Source of the DNA: Halocaridina rubra
Lineage: Eukaryota > Arthropoda > Malacostraca > Decapoda > Atyidae
Assembly: GCA_037179515.1 (NCBI GenBank)
Contig: JAXCGZ010017015.1
Span: forward strand, 1 to 64,000
DNA length: 64,000 nucleotides
Reading direction: 5' to 3'
A program made the position numbers and the translations under genes. Position 1 is the first letter of the stretch; each line of letters starts with the position of its first letter. This document shows positions 34,402-45,315 of this stretch, piece by piece. The notes beneath the pieces are model-generated. The model made no database searches and had not been told where the DNA came from. It worked only from the letters and a program-made list of their open reading frames with translations.

Positions 34402-34539
34402 AGGTCAATGGACACGCATCTGCCAGATTTGTCAAGCAATAAAGGTTACACAGCGACGTAAATCCCAAATCCTACCATTGGAAATAACAAGTCAGTAATT
34501 TGAGGTAGTTCACATTAATATTGTGGGACCATTGTCACC
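34402..34539 (+). pseudogene. pol: Gypsy-A integrase fragment (zinc-finger end, start of core)
   Basis: It reads GQWTRICQICQAIKVTQRRK and, after a stop at about 34500, FEVVHINIVGPLSP. The CxxC of the integrase zinc finger and the conserved V-x-IVGPL before the core are clear. It picks up where 21012 (MDRDV) stops and is cut again by the I-type LINE at ATTGTCACC (34531-34539). Confidence 0.75.
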
Positions 34540-34832
34540 ATTTTTTTCATTGATGTTCTCCCTCGAGGGTGAGCGGACCTTCTCTTTTTGGCCCGCAGGT
34601 GGGGTAAGATTTTGCTGATTCGAGGTGGTATTCGCTCTTGAGGGCAAAAGGGCTTTCCTATTTTGGCCCGCAGGTGAGGTTGTGCAAAACTGTCAAGATA
34701 GTGGAAAACATAAGTGTTCAGTTGAGGATTATTAGCATACATCAATTAATTTAATAAATTCCTGTTTTGATGGTGAGAGAGAGTTATTACATGGTTACCT
34801 TGGTAGAGGATATTGACTGATAATATTTAGTA
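34540..34832 (-). mobile_element. I-type LINE, 3' end (last codons of ORF2, 3' UTR, A-tail)
   Basis: On the minus strand, ORF2 reads in frame across the Gmr-2 insertion into about 12 more codons ending QYPLPR-stop near 34790. The 3' UTR holds two related units that both contain TTTTGGCCCGCAGGTG (about 34555-34610 and 34620-34680). The tail is a short A-run (T's at 34541-34547), next to the target duplication ATTGTCACC. Confidence 0.8.
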
Positions 34833-35187
34833 GATTATAGGCATGGAGAGTTGTTAAGTTGCTGTTTTACTAAGGGGACTCAAAGTACTGACCTTGGTTA
34901 GGAGCTCACAATCAGACAAGACAGATATTTGTGCTTGAACACCCCACCCGTATACCACTACTCAGTTAAATGAAACTCAGAATTCAACTTTCTTTTAATT
35001 TTGGAAATGCAATGACATTAAAAGAATTAAATTAATTTTTTATTATTAAAAAAATATATGAAATGCTGCCTCGAATCCCGGAGGTGGTGAGCACGATTTT
35101 GTTTCCCGGCACTGCAGATGTATGCCAAGACTTTGGCCTCAACTCGACAATTACCTCTGTCACACAGGCAGAGAAGAATAGAGGACA

Positions 35188-36191
35188 CTGCAATTGCAGA
35201 AACAGAAACAACACACTGTTAATAATGGGAAACTGAAAGCACAAGCACACATATAATGAGTTTCCATTATCATTCTACTGGATGAAAATATATTGGTTAG
35301 TCACAGCTAACCAGAAATATTTATGCTACCATAAGAGCATACAAAACCATTAATTCTTTGCCGGTATTAATATTCCCATTATTAAAGGAAAACAATTTAT
35401 TCACAATAAATGAAGAATAAGCAAGACAAATACAGTACTGTATGTATTCCTTAAATTGTGGGCAACCACAAAGTTGCAGTGCTTATTATTGATTCGCAAT
35501 TAATAAAGTAAAACACTCTCTTTACAATAAAAGGAGGAATCTACGAGATAAATACATTATTCATTCACTTTTGGTTATCAAGATCTGTTTGCAATGAAAA
35601 AGGGGCAAAACCACCTTTTGAAGTATTTGCAACTTATAACACAAAACACTTTATCCCCAGTATATGAAGAATCAGCAAGATAAATACAGTATGCATTCAT
35701 TAAATTGTGGTTAACAGGAAATATTTGCAAAGCCAACAGGGTAAAATTACCTTTTAACTGTTTGCAGTTTATGGCATAAAACACTTTATTTAAATGATTA
35801 ATTATTTGCAATTTATATAGCAAACAGCATTATTCACGAGTTTTTGACATAAACCACTTTATTTACGATGATAGAAAGAGGTGAAATAAAATTAGAATTT
35901 GTTAGGAGAAGCGATAGATATTTACGGGCTCATAACCAATCTTCAGTGGGTGAGATTTTCGTTTATCACATTCAGTGAAAGAAACTTCTTAGCAATGTAT
36001 GTCAGCTGTAATTTCCAGTTTAAGGAATTAACTTTGGCAAGTGAAATTCAGTTCGGTAATCTACAAAAGTTCGTTTGTATGGAAATGGAATCTGAGAAAA
36101 TTTTTGTAGGATTTGACCCGTAAAGAATGTAACTAATGCTCAAAATCCCAATTTGCTTGACCAATAAGCTTTACCATACACTATCCCTCAC
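35188..36191 (-). other. Putative LTR intron (Gmr-2 3' LTR)
   Basis: On the minus strand it begins AAG|GTGAGG and ends CTGCAATTGCAG|TGTCC. 1004 bp, absent from Gmr-1 LTRs. Confidence 0.6.
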
Positions 36192-36772
36192 CTTGTTTGT
36201 GCCAGATGAATTCCTGTGAAGATGCCACGTAAATAAGATTTGAAATAAGCTTGACTGCTGAGGCGAAATCTTGCCTCTGGGATGTTTGGCCGCCAAATAA
36301 AGACGTTTCAATGTCCCTCCTGGTGACGTCATCTGTAGGATATATTTCCAGAGCAGTAACTGGCTCTTATATAATATCAGGGCTACTTTAGTAGTGGTCC
36401 CTGGCAGGCAATTATGGCAGAGATGCAAGGAAGAGACATTATTTTAGGTGCAATAAGTGGAAGCAAATACAATAAAACGAAAATAATAATGAAAAATTAG
36501 GTTACTGGTAAACAATCTCTAGAATGTTCTTTGCGTTGTAGAAGACGGAATTTAACTATTCAAATAATAAAGAAGCTACTGAAATGTATCTAGACAGGCT
36601 AATAACATAACAGCAAGGTCAAATTTATAACAAAATTATCAGCAAGAACAATTTTTATAATATAAAATTTATTAGAGAGAGCTATTTTATCATAAGAAAA
36701 TTGTAAAGAAAACGTATCTGATAGGCTCGCTGAAGAAAGGGAAAGGTAGAAAAACAGAAATAGGGGGCAACC

Positions 36773-36808
36773 TTTATATTGGGATCATGTTTGGGGCAGC
36801 CTTTATAT
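36773..36808 (-). promoter_or_regulatory. Duplicated TATA box, Gmr-2 3' LTR
   Basis: Two copies of ATATAAAGG 29 bp apart, also present in the 5' LTR. Gmr-1 and LTR-1 have one. Confidence 0.6.
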
Positions 36809-37021
36809 CGGGATCATGCTTTCTACATGTACAAGAATATTAAATAGGAAAAATTTAAAATTGGCTATAAGCTAAAATATAAATTGCAAATAATCATAAT
36901 CTGCAAAAGGCAAGGAGTGGGAATTATTTTTTTAGTTAGAAAAAATGACAGTCAAGTTACTAAATTAACTAATAAGGCATCTAACAGCCTCTGGTGACTT
37001 TGAGCAAAACACTCTGTCACA

Positions 37022-37655
37022 AAGGCCCTTTCTAGAGAATATTGGATTAGCAAAATTCTACTACAGAAGGCGAAAAAAAGAATAGAGGAAATTATGGTGA
37101 CCAGTGTTATTATGAGGGATGATATATCCTTCTCATGGAAAAGAACAAATGAACAATAGGAATGGGATCCACCACTGGAACATATCATACTATTAGGAAA
37201 AGTGAACAATTCTTATAAACAAAACATTAAATGACATGCAAAACATAAAAGGAATGCGATCAAATTCAAATTTCAAGAAAATTAAAATTACAATTAGATA
37301 TCAGTGAATATTAATATTTAAGTTTAAGAATTCTTCACATGCAATAAGGCAATAAAATAATATACAAAATAATACAGTATACGCAATGAAAAATTTGAAC
37401 CAAGTCGTCATTAATAGTGGCAACTGAATTTAAAATAGTTTCAGCTATTCAACACTAAACTAAAAAGTTTCCGCCATGTTCTGGCTTCCAGAGTCCCACA
37501 AAGGGAAATATTAAACTCCAATCAAAGAAATATTTTTCATCTTCTTCGTCTTTCATTAGGAATTACATCTGTACGCTAAAATAAAAAGTACAGCACAGTA
37601 TTAAAGACATAAAAGATAAACATAGAAAATAAACAACACATCAGAGAAGTAATCT
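37022..37655 (-). other. Gmr-2 3' untranslated region
   Basis: Counterpart of 12350-13038 in Gmr-1, ending at the LTR with the purine tract AGAAAGGGCCTT. No gene seen. Confidence 0.7.
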
Positions 37656-39133
37656 TTACCGACTACTCAAATTGAGGCTAACAGCACCAGCTTCCTCATT
37701 TGAGGGTAATGACTGTCGACATAGTAGATCAGCGAGGTCATTGTCCCTTCCATCAACATGTTGGGCAGTGAATTTGTAAAGATTCAGGGAAAGTGCCCAC
37801 CTCTTCAAGCGAGGATTCAGTTTCTCTGCAGTCTGTAAAATAGGAGAGGACGGTGGTCGGTTCTCAGTGTACAATGTAGGCCATACAGAAAGACTTCAAA
37901 TTTCTTTATGGCCCAATATGCAGCTAGAGCTTCCTTCTCCACAGTGGAGTAATTTCGCTCTTCTGGGCGAAGCCAGTGGCTTGCATATCGCACTGGAGCT
38001 ACTTCTGTTGAGTTGTCTGATCGGGCTTGCAAGAGCACGGTACCCAGGCCTTCGTCTGAGGTGTCGGTCAGCAAGATAAATGGAAAATCAGGGTTTACCA
38101 GTTGTAATACGGGCTCACCTGCCAATGCTTCTTGGAGCTTGAAAAATGCTCTCTCCGCTTCGTCTGTCCATTGGACAGGGGAGGTTTTGCCTTGCTTTGA
38201 GGAGGTCATTTGCCACAAAGGGGCAGCAATAGTATTAAAGTGTGGAATGAACCGTTGGTAGTAGCCGACACTAACCAGGAATGATCTCAGTTGAGTGACA
38301 GTAGCAGGTTTCTCCATATCCTTAATAGCTTGTACTCTGTCCTGTAAAGGGGACATAACTCCTTCTCTGGCCAAGTGGCCGAGATACTGCAATTGTGTGA
38401 AGCCAATCTCACATTTGGAAGGCTTTAAACGAAGTCCATGCTGGTTCATACGAGTGAGAACTCTGCGAAAAGTCTCGAGGTGCGATGACCAATCCTGAGA
38501 ATGCACCAGGATGTCGTCAATAAAGCATGAAATATTGTCAAGGTCCTGTAGTACTATCCTCATGAGTCTGCTGAAGCAGCCAGGGGCATTCACCATACCA
38601 AAAGGCATGACCCTGAACTGGTATAGACCATATCTTGTAGAAAAGGCTGTTAGAGGCTTGGTAGTCTTGCTCAGCGGGACTTGCCAAAATCCACTGGCCA
38701 GATCCAATTTGGACAGGTAACAGGCTCGGGAGAGCAACAAGAAAATATGCTAGGCGTCAGCAATGGGCTCTCCATCAAAGATGGTACAGGAGTTAAGCTT
38801 ACGGGAGTTAAGCTTTCGACAGTCAAGGCAGAACCTGTGACTGCCATCTCACTTACGCACTGCCAGTAACGGCAAACACCAAGGGGAAATGCTCTTTTCA
38901 ACTATTCCAAGGCGGACCCAAGTGTCAAGATATTCCTTCAGCCATACGGACAGCTGGTGGGGAAAGCCAGAGGAATGTCGAAATGGCTCTGGGTCAGTCA
39001 ATCTGACATGATGCTCAAGGGTAGCGGTAATGCCTGGGAGGTCGTTGAAGACATTCTTGTAGTCCTGTAATAGCTTGGTCAGCTGTTCCTGTTGACTCGG
39101 TTGCAGTCTGGAGTTAATAATGCAATTATTCAC
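37656..39133 (-). pseudogene. pol: Gmr-2 RT and RNase H, broken
   Basis: Frames 38849-39133 (N-terminal RT), 37817-38740 (RT core and most of RNase H: FRVMPFGMVNAP, active site CFIDDILVHS, LTDTSDEGLG, YSTVEKEALA) and 37656-37874 (RNase H end, HVDGRDNDLADLL). A 15-bp direct duplication (AAGCTTAACTCC unit, about 38790-38820) and a small indel near 37860 shift the frame. RNase H has DTSDEG where Gmr-1 has DASDEG. Confidence 0.85.
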
Positions 39134-39235
39134 ACTTTCCTTTTGGTGTGTGGGAATGGCAGGATCCTTACCATCATCAAAAGCTAAGCTTATGTCTTCA
39201 ATTGCGAGGGTGGTGGCTGTGGCCAGAGGGGCTTC

Positions 39236-40180
39236 TTATGAAAAACTCCACTCCCGTAAGTCTGTCTCCACTGCAAGGGTGGAGTATTCCAATATAGGAA
39301 GTAAGGGGTGGCTATAATGGAGCACCTGTGTTGCTGCAGCCTTGGAGGCTCTGTTGATGCTGAGGGCATCTATAGGGGTTGCTGAGAGTATCAGCGCAGG
39401 ATCCCTGTGGGCCTCCAAGTCCTCACAATACAGCTTCAGCAGGTTATTGTGGTATTTCCGGTTATTTGCCATCATCATTTAGCACATAATTGTCAGGGGT
39501 CACCCGGTGTACCACAGTGTACGGTCCTTTCCAGTGTAGCATTAGCTTGCGAGTATCTGTTGGAAGAAGTAACAGAGCTCGATCTAAGGGTGTCAGGGCA
39601 CGACGCCGGGCACGCTTGTCAAAAAGGAGCTTGGCAGTTTGCTGGTGACCATTAACGGCTAATTGTGCAGTTTTCCAAGCCTTTTTGAGATGGGGCGAAA
39701 ACTTCAAAATATACTCATGGACGTCCCTATCGTCATCTTCGATGGTAGGCAAATCCCAACATTCTGCCAAGAATTCCACTGGGCCCCTGACCTTATGACC
39801 ATAAATCAGCTCGAATGGCGAGTATCCAGTAGTGTTATGGGGCGTGTCTCCGAAGGAGAAAAATGCAACAGGGACGTACTTCTCCCACTGCCTAGGTATA
39901 TCTATCACTAGCTTGCGCAAACATCGCCTCAATGTCCCATTATAGCGTTCGCATGCTCCATTTGATTGGGCATAATTGACGCTCGTACAAATGTGCTTCA
40001 TTTCTAAGAGGTTACAGAAAGCCTCGAAGTGCTTTGCCTCTGTGTCCACTCAGAGGTAAATAGTGTGCCACATACACAGCCTAGCAGCGCAATGAAGCGG
40101 GCACCACCAACTGTTCAAAGGTGTGGCCATCTTTAGTCACATGCCTACGAAGTGCTCCATCTTCAAGGGCATAAATGATC
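39236..40180 (-). pseudogene. pol: Gmr-2 integrase, with catalytic core deleted
   Basis: Frame 39462-40049 starts at HFEAFCNLLEMKHI and includes the third catalytic residue (GACERYNGTL) and the GPY module (LHWKGPYTVVHRV). Upstream, at about 40031, the sequence jumps from the HRGK position directly to HFEAF, losing the zinc-finger cysteines and the first two catalytic aspartates present in Gmr-1 (equivalent to 9658-10037). AGGCA-type short repeats flank the deletion in Gmr-1. A further shift lies near 39470. Confidence 0.85.
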
Positions 40181-40185
40181 TGGCC

Positions 40186-40914
40186 TCATCCTCTCACCTT
40201 GAAATGTCTTCCCTTGGTGGCCTGTTGCATCCAGCATTTGAGGCTGTGGCAGTCTTGCTGCAGTTTGGCAAAGTCTGGACGGGACTTCAGTGGCTCTAGA
40301 GGTGCATCATCTGGTAAAGGAGGGGGAAGCTCTCCGCGTTCCACATTACGTATACTGACTGCGGCAGACTCAACGGAGTCAGTTGGAGTATCGTCCAAAT
40401 TCTTGGCATCGGAACCAGGAGTTGCTACTGAAATGGCTTGTTGTGACGTTGCCCGAGGGATGTTCCAGTGAGAAATGTCCTCATGGTAGAGGTCAGCCTG
40501 GAAGATAGGAGCTAGGTTCAGTACACGAACCAGCAAGACAGGGTACATAAGCCCAATTAATGCCACCTCTGGGGCTTTTCCCATGTAGTATTTGCAATCC
40601 AGGTCAATGACACAGCAGTGTCGTATTCAAGGTATTCCTTCAGCAACCCGCACACAAACGACTATGCCTGTGAAATCTTCATCCCTGACGAATCTCTCGT
40701 CAACATATATGCCACTGGCCCCTGTGTTCAGGGCTATGTCAGCTTCAACACCATTTATGGTTTCTGGGCATTTTGGAATCAATTCCTGATCATCATGTTC
40801 TGTGAATTCCACATTGGCAAGTTTGTACGGAGGTTCCTCGGCGTTATCCTCAGTGGCTCTTTCTGGCTTTATTTCTACAGCATAGGCCAAGTGCATGGCC
40901 AGACAGTTATGCAA
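40186..40914 (-). pseudogene. pol: Gmr-2 protease, active site mutated
   Basis: Frames 40627-40914 and 40186-40584. The active site reads ALNTGASG where Gmr-1 has ALDTGANG. The catalytic Asp to Asn change follows from a single base (GAC to AAC), so the protease is predicted dead. A frame break lies at about 40600. Confidence 0.85.
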
Positions 40915-42001
40915 GCTGCCGCTGTGTGAAGGAGTGTGGTGGCTCTTAGAGTTTGGCTGAAAACCCTGGGAAGGTGGAGCAGAGTAATAGCCCTTGCTGG
41001 ATGATGTGAGTTCTGCGAGGGGCCTTTGTGCTTCCCGTTCCTGTGATCTCCTTTCCGGTGAGAATCATGGTCTGCTGCGGGGGAGACGAAACTCTGAGGA
41101 CGAGCCTTGGAATCGGCCCTTCTTGCCCTCATAACATCACAGAGACATACTCCAGGCTGGTTGTGCTGGAGGTACTCATCCACAGCGGCTAAACTTTTCT
41201 CGTAGTTGATCTCATCCTTAAGCTGAGTCCTTACATATGCAACAACATCTGGAGGAAGGTCATTGGCAATTGCATCAAACATCAAGAATGCATACAACTT
41301 CTCAAGAGGACACTTTGTAACTCGCAACCAATCATTAAAGAGGCGAGCCTTGCATTTGCCAAAGGCACTACAGTTCTCCTCCTTCAATGGGAAAGCAGAA
41401 ATATACCTAGCACGACACTCAGCTGGTGAAAGGTTCTGCGAGGCTAGGAGTGTGCTTTTAACTTTCTCATAGTCCCTCAGTTGCATTTGGTTGAGTTCAT
41501 TGACCAGGGCGAGCAGACGGGGTGGCATGGAAGCGAACAACCAACGACTCTTCTCAGCCTCTGTGCCTCCGCTAGCTGTCGCAAGACTTTCGAAAGAGCG
41601 GATGTAAGTATCAAGCAGTTGCTTGCTGTCGTCTTCATATTTCTGTATTGAGGGGGCCTCTCCCGAGGCTGGTCCCTATTTACAGATGAAGGACCACTGT
41701 CTGGGATTCCCACTCGAAGGCGAGCAAGGTCAAGCTCATGTTCGCATTGTCCTTGTGCCTGTGCCTGGCCGTAATCGCATTGGGCTTGTCCCTGTGCCTC
41801 GTCATTGGTTTTCTTCTCCAGCTCAGCTCGGCGTTCAACCATCTTGCCATGAGCCCATTCGAAGAGCTTCGGTCCTTGGGAATGGCCGTATTTCTTACCC
41901 CTAGCAATCATCATGTTCAGGTAACGCTCATCAGATGTTTCGATGGTTTCCTGTGACTGCCTGGTTTCCAAGTTTGTTTCCTGTGACTGCCCAGTTGCCA
42001 T
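40875..42001 (-). pseudogene. gag: Gmr-2 gag
   Basis: It starts at ATG 42001 (MATGQSQETNLETRQSQE), which is the probable true start; the Gmr-1 equivalent has lost this ATG. Frames 41477-42001 and 40875-41540 overlap through a shift near 41600. SCAN-like capsid part: YEKVKSTLLASQNLSPAECR, FNDWLRV, LPPDVVAYV. It runs past the Gmr-1 TAG and TAA positions without stop, showing gag and pol are one frame in the family. Confidence 0.82.
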
Positions 42002-43126
42002 AGTGGTTTCCTAAACAGTCAATAACAAAGTGCCAAAAAAACAACCACAAAAAACATATCTCTACAATAGTAGAAAAAAATGAAAGAACCACACAACACC
42101 AAGGAGAGAAAAAAATTCAACACCACTGTTCAAACTTAAACGTAACAGTGATCTCAAAAACTCACAATAAAAGTGACTCAAAATACAATCAAGTGCAACA
42201 GCAACAAAATGTTGCAAAACAGTGCATGAAACACTGGTAATACAGGATGGCAGTCATGCCTGCTTAACAGCAATATGCGGCAGTACCTGCAGTTATGGTG
42301 CAAATGAAAGGAATAAGCAATAACAAATTTTACCGACTAGCACCCAGTGCCAGAGAATACAAACAAGTATAGTATAGCGGTCGTGCCTGTGTATGAGCGT
42401 GTAAATGGCAGTACCCACAAATAAAATGTCGTAAGTAAAATTCTGGAGTGTTGCCAAAAGGGCACAGACCCTATGCAAAATACACCAAAGATAAGCTAAT
42501 GTCTTAAACAAAGCAGCCAAATTACTCATGTCTACTAGTAATGAGAAAATTTATTTTTGTGTGACAACTCAGACACATGAAGGGCTTAGCCTAGGCTCAA
42601 TAAAAGACACCAAAGTTTTTCTTTCCAATCTATGAGCAGTCAATGCTTGAAAATAAAATTCAATTACAAGCAAAATACTTAATATGCTTACTCACAATTC
42701 CTAAATCCTAAGGAAATATAAACAATTCTTAACAAGTATCACCCTTTGACGGATATATAAAACACGAATGCTTTAAAACTCAATCTTATCATGCAAATAA
42801 ATGAAATTTTAAATAACACGTCTTCTCGTCATGCAAAATTTTTTAATTCTGTTACCACATAATCTCATGCAGATTTCCTGAAATTTTGTTTACCACATGG
42901 TAAACAAGAAAATATTAGTTAACATTATTAATTTTTAAAATTATAAAAAAGAATTCTGATCTGCAACGTCTCAAGTGATAAAATTTTTGTGTGCAGCCTA
43001 AGATTCATTCATTTCAATAATCGAGGCAATGGTAATCGGGTTTCATGTGCAATGTTAAAAAGCAAAATAAAAATAAATTTATCAAAATCAGTATGTCTGT
43101 TTGGGTCCCTGTTCAGGTGCCAATAT
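42002..43126 (-). other. Gmr-2 leader with primer binding site
   Basis: No gene. Contains single copies of the two repeats duplicated in Gmr-1. The primer site on the minus strand is TGGCACCTGAACAGGGACC, ending at about 43123 and four bases from the LTR. It is a variant of the tRNA-Lys-type site in Gmr-1. Confidence 0.75.
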
Positions 43127-45315
43127 TGCTGTGGGCATGGAGAGTTGTTAAGTTTCTGTTTTACTAAGGGGACTCAAAGTACTGAACTCAGTTAAGAGCT
43201 CACAAACAGACAGGAAAGATATTTGTACTTGAACACCTCACCCGTATACCACTACTCGGTTAAATGAAACTCCGAATTCAACTTTCTTTTAATTTTGGAA
43301 ATGCAATGACATTAAGAGAATTGAATTAATTTTCTTTTTATTAAAAAAAATTTATGAAATGCTGCCTCGAATCCCGGAGGTGGTAAACACAATTTCGTTT
43401 CCCAGCACTACAGATGTATGCCAAGACTTTGGCCTCAACTCGACAATTACCTCTGTCACACAGGCAGAGTAGAAAATAGGACACTGCAATTGCAGAAACA
43501 GAAACGTCACAATGTTAATAATGGGAAACTGAAAGCACGAGCACACAAATAGGGAGTTTCCAATATTATTCTACTGGATGAAAATATATTGGTTAGTCAC
43601 GGTTAACCAGGAATATTTATGCCAACATACGAGCATACAAAACCATTAATTCTTTGCTGGTATTAATATTCCCATTATTAAAGGAAAACAATTTATTCAC
43701 AATAAATGAAGAATAAGCAAGACAAATACAGTACTGTATGTATTCCTTAAATTGTGGGCAACCACAAAAGTTGCAATGCTTATTAATGATTTGCAATTAA
43801 TATGGTAAAACACTCTATTTACGATAAAGGAAGAATTTACAAGATAAATACATTATTCATTCACTTTTGATTATCAAGAACTATTTGCAATGAAAAAGGG
43901 GCAAAACCACCTTTTGAAGTATTCGCAACTTATAACTCAAAACACTTTATCCCCAATATATGAGGAATCAGCAAGATAAATACAGTATGCATTCATTAAA
44001 TTGTGGTTAACAGGAAATATCTGCAAAGCCAACAGGGTAAAATTACCTTTTAATTATTTGCAGTTTATAGCATAAAACAATTTAGTTAAATAATTAATTA
44101 TTTGCAATTTATATAGCAAATAGCTTTATTCACGAGTTTTTGACGTATATCACTTTACTTATGAGGAGAGAAAGAGGTGAAATGAAATTAGAATTTGTTA
44201 GGAGAAGAATTAGATTTTTACGGGCTCATAACCAATCTTCAGGGGATGAGATATTCGTTTATCACATTCAATGAAAGAAACTTCTTAGCAATGTATATCA
44301 GCTGTAATTTACAGGTTAAGGAATTAACTTTGGCAAGTGAGATTCCAGTAATGTAATCTACAAAAGTTCGTTTGTATGGGAATGAAATCTGAGAAAATTT
44401 TTGTAGGATTTGACCCGTAAAGAATGTAACTAATTCTCAAACTCCCAATTTGCTTGACCAACGAGCTTAACCATACACTATCCCTCACCTTGTTTGTGCC
44501 AGATGAATTCCTGTGAAGACACCACTTAAATAAGGTTTGAAATTAGCTTGACTGCTGAGGCGAGATCTTTCCTCTGGGATGTTTGGCCGCCAAATGAGGA
44601 CGCTTCAATGTCTCTCCTGGTGACGTCATCTGTAGGATATATTTTCAGAGCAGTAACTGGCTCTTATGTAATTTCAGGGCTACTTTAGTAGTGGTCCCTG
44701 GCAGGCAATTATAGCAGAGATGCAAGGGAGAGACAGTATTTTAGGTGCAACAAGTGGAAACAAATAAAATTAAACGAGAATAATTATGGAAAATTAGGTT
44801 ACTGGTAAACAATCTCTAGAATGCTCTTTGCGTTGTAGGAGACGGAATTTAACTATTCATATAATAAAGAAGCTACTAAAATGTATCTAGACAGGCTAAT
44901 GACATAACAGCAAGGTCAAATTTATAACAAAATTATCAGCAAGAACAATTTTTATAATATAAAATTTATTAGAGAGAGCTATTTTATCATAAGAAAATTG
45001 TAAAGAAAACGTATCTGATAGGCTCGCTGAAGAAAGGGAAAGGTAGAATAACAGAAATAGGGGGCAACCTTTATATTGGGATCATGTTTGGGGCAGCCTT
45101 TATATCGGGATCATGCTTTCTACATGTACAAGAATATTAAATAGGAAAAATTTTAAATTGGCTATAAGCTAAAATATAAATTGCAAATAATCATAATCTG
45201 CAAAAGGCAAGGAGTGGGAATTATTTTTTTAGTTAGAAAAATGACAGTTAAGTTACTAAATTGCCAAATAAGACATCTAACAGCCTCTGGTGACTTTGAG
45301 AGAAACACTGTCACA
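43127..45315 (-). repeat. Gmr-2 5' LTR (long form, 2189 bp)
   Basis: On the minus strand it starts TGTGACAG (45315) and ends CCCACAGCA (43127). It has all the parts of the Gmr-1 LTR plus a 1005-bp segment at 43484-44488. TATA boxes at 45070-45076 and 45099-45105. Confidence 0.9.
43484..44488 (-). other. Putative LTR intron (Gmr-2 5' LTR)
   Basis: Donor CAAG|GTGAGG at 44488, acceptor TTTCTGTTTCTGCAATTGCAG|T at 43484 (minus strand). Flanking sequences match Gmr-1 5953/5954. It holds three diverged tandem units of about 122-132 bp starting near 43708, 43830 and 43962 (GAAGAAT...AAGATAAATACA). Confidence 0.6.

Larger units (their letters stand above)
34833..37021 (-). repeat. Gmr-2 3' LTR (long form)
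   Basis: The minus-strand start TGTGACAGAG is at 37021. The last 8 bases at the 34833 edge have diverged from the other LTR. GT-AG segment at 35188-36191. Duplicated TATA boxes at 36773-36779 and 36802-36808. Confidence 0.85.
34833..45315 (-). mobile_element. Gmr-2: Gmr1-like LTR retrotransposon, long LTR form, defective
   Basis: 10.5 kb on the minus strand, with LTRs at 43127-45315 (5') and 34833-37021 (3'). Flanks TAGTA (34828-34832) and TAGAC (45316-45320) form an imperfect 5-bp duplication. The gene order gag-PR-IN-RT-RH is the same as in Gmr-1, confirming the order. It carries a protease active-site change, an integrase deletion of about 380 bp, a 15-bp duplication in RT and several shifts, so it is inactive. 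Inserted in ORF2 of the I-type LINE. Confidence 0.9.
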
